15,824 bases of DNA, taken from the NCBI GenBank assembly GCA_002314855.1, contig DCHQ01000046.1, positions 1 through 15,824 of the forward strand. The letters are read 5' to 3'. The translations under genes were made by a program, and so were the position numbers. The first letter of the stretch is position 1; every line of letters starts with the position of its first letter. Positions 14,996-15,824 of this stretch are shown here, piece by piece. The stretch comes from Lachnospiraceae bacterium UBA1748 (GTDB lineage Bacteria > Bacillota > Clostridia > Lachnospirales > Lachnospiraceae). The notes below the pieces were generated by a model, which was not told the origin of the DNA, ran no database searches, and saw nothing but the letters and a program-made list of their open reading frames with translations.

Positions 14996-15811
14996 TTAGT
15001 ACACTAAGCTACGAAGTTCATCAAGCTTAGCCTTCTTATCGCCTGCTCTCATAAGAGTCTCTCCTATAAGAACCGCATTAGTTCCATTACTAGCAAGAGC
15101 TCCTATATCCTCTGCTGACTTCATACCACTCTCTGATACAAATGTAATCTCAGCTGGTACGAGCTGTCTTAATCTAATCGAATTATTAATATCTACTGTA
15201 AAATCTTTAAGATTTCTATTATTAACACCTATGATCTTAGATTTTGCATCAAGTGCCATACCTACCTCATCCTCATCATGAGTCTCAACTAAAGCTGAGA
15301 GACCGAGGCTATGAGCTATCTCCATATACTCTGAAAGCTGAGACCTAGAAAGTATAGAGCAGATAAGAAGAACTGCTGATGCTCCAAGCTCCTTGGCTTC
15401 ATATATCATATATTCATCTACTGTAAAGTCCTTACGGATAACAGGAATCTTTACATTAGCTGTTATCTCTCGCAGGTAATCATCGCTGCCTTTAAAGTAG
15501 AATGGCTCTGTAAGACATGATATGGCAGCAGCACCTGCCTTCTCATAATCCATAGCTATCTGCAAGTATGGAAAATCCTCAGCAATGATACCCTTGGATG
15601 GAGAAGCCTTCTTAACCTCTGTGATGAAATTAATCTTGTCCTGACGAAGAGCTTTGTTGAATCTAAACTCCTCTGGACGACTCTTATCTATACCATCCTG
15701 GCTAGCCTTATCAAGTGCAATATCACGAACCAAAGCTAATGGTCTTGATATCTTGTTATCAGCTACGCGCCCTTTTGTTTTTTCTGCTATCTCATCTAAA
15801 ATTGTTGGCAT
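14996..15811 (-). CDS. trpC: Indole-3-glycerol phosphate synthase
   Basis: The enzyme (271 aa) closes the pyrrole ring of CdRP to give indole-3-glycerol phosphate. It shows FITEVKKASPSKG (63-74, with E65 and K67), SCLTEPFYFKGS (98-109), IRKDFTVDEYMIYEA (125-139, with K127), GVNNRNLKDF, FVSESG and AVLIGETLMR. The complete gene fits in the window; its GAGG ribosome binding site occupies the last bases (15821-15824), so the upstream gene and the operon promoter lie outside. It is the most upstream trp gene visible; trpE and trpG would be expected to the right or elsewhere. Confidence 0.97.
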   Translation of the reverse strand: MPTILDEIAEKTKGRVADNKISRPLALVRDIALDKASQDGIDKSRPEEFRFNKALRQDKINFITEVKKASPSKGIIAEDFPYLQIAMDYEKAGAAAISCLTEPFYFKGSDDYLREITANVKIPVIRKDFTVDEYMIYEAKELGASAVLLICSILSRSQLSEYMEIAHSLGLSALVETHDEDEVGMALDAKSKIIGVNNRNLKDFTVDINNSIRLRQLVPAEITFVSESGMKSAEDIGALASNGTNAVLIGETLMRAGDKKAKLDELRSLVY

Positions 15812-15824
15812 TTTTTCTTACCTC

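Overview
The window looks like an AT-rich chromosomal segment of an anaerobic, fermentative Firmicute, most likely of the Lachnospiraceae (Butyrivibrio/Pseudobutyrivibrio/Roseburia type). The grounds are strong AGGAGG-type ribosome binding sites, use of GTG and TTG starts, a YesN-type regulator beside XylF-family sugar-binding lipoproteins, and lipoprotein signal peptides with LVGC or LISC boxes. The genus is an inference. No transposase, integrase, phage gene or CRISPR array was seen.

Left part (1-4740): a leftward, truncated ChvE/XylF-type sugar-binding lipoprotein gene, probably the first gene of a monosaccharide ABC transporter operon. It is divergent from a rightward purA (GTG start at 695). 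The space between them holds a 13-bp near-perfect inverted repeat and one promoter for each side. After a purA terminator come a YesN-like AraC-type response regulator and, one base later, a second XylF-like binding lipoprotein (TTG start). This resembles a sugar-sensing XylFII/LytS/YesN system, but the histidine kinase is not in the window. A bidirectional hairpin terminator closes this block and purC.

Middle part (4744-8461): leftward purC is divergent from an uncharacterised acidic lipoprotein gene. A tRNA-Pro(CGG) gene follows only 8 bp after that gene, and the two share one terminator. Next is an overlapping OmpR-type response regulator/sensor kinase pair of unknown stimulus.

Right part (8474-15824): a large leftward gene encodes a LacI/periplasmic-binding-like ligand domain without a DNA-binding domain, joined to a degenerate GGDEF domain and an apparently intact EAL phosphodiesterase domain. 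It is likely a small-molecule-responsive c-di-GMP hydrolase. Upstream of it on the same strand lies a tryptophan operon in the order trpC-trpF-trpB-trpA-trpD, closed by its own terminator. trpD is in an unusual last position, and trpE/trpG are not visible; they may lie beyond the right edge.

The strongest leads are the split sugar-sensing system with its candidate operator, the ligand-domain/EAL fusion protein, the sequence-divergent PurA, the reordered trp operon, and a perfect palindrome between the lipoprotein stop and the tRNA. No wholly new system can be demonstrated from sequence alone.
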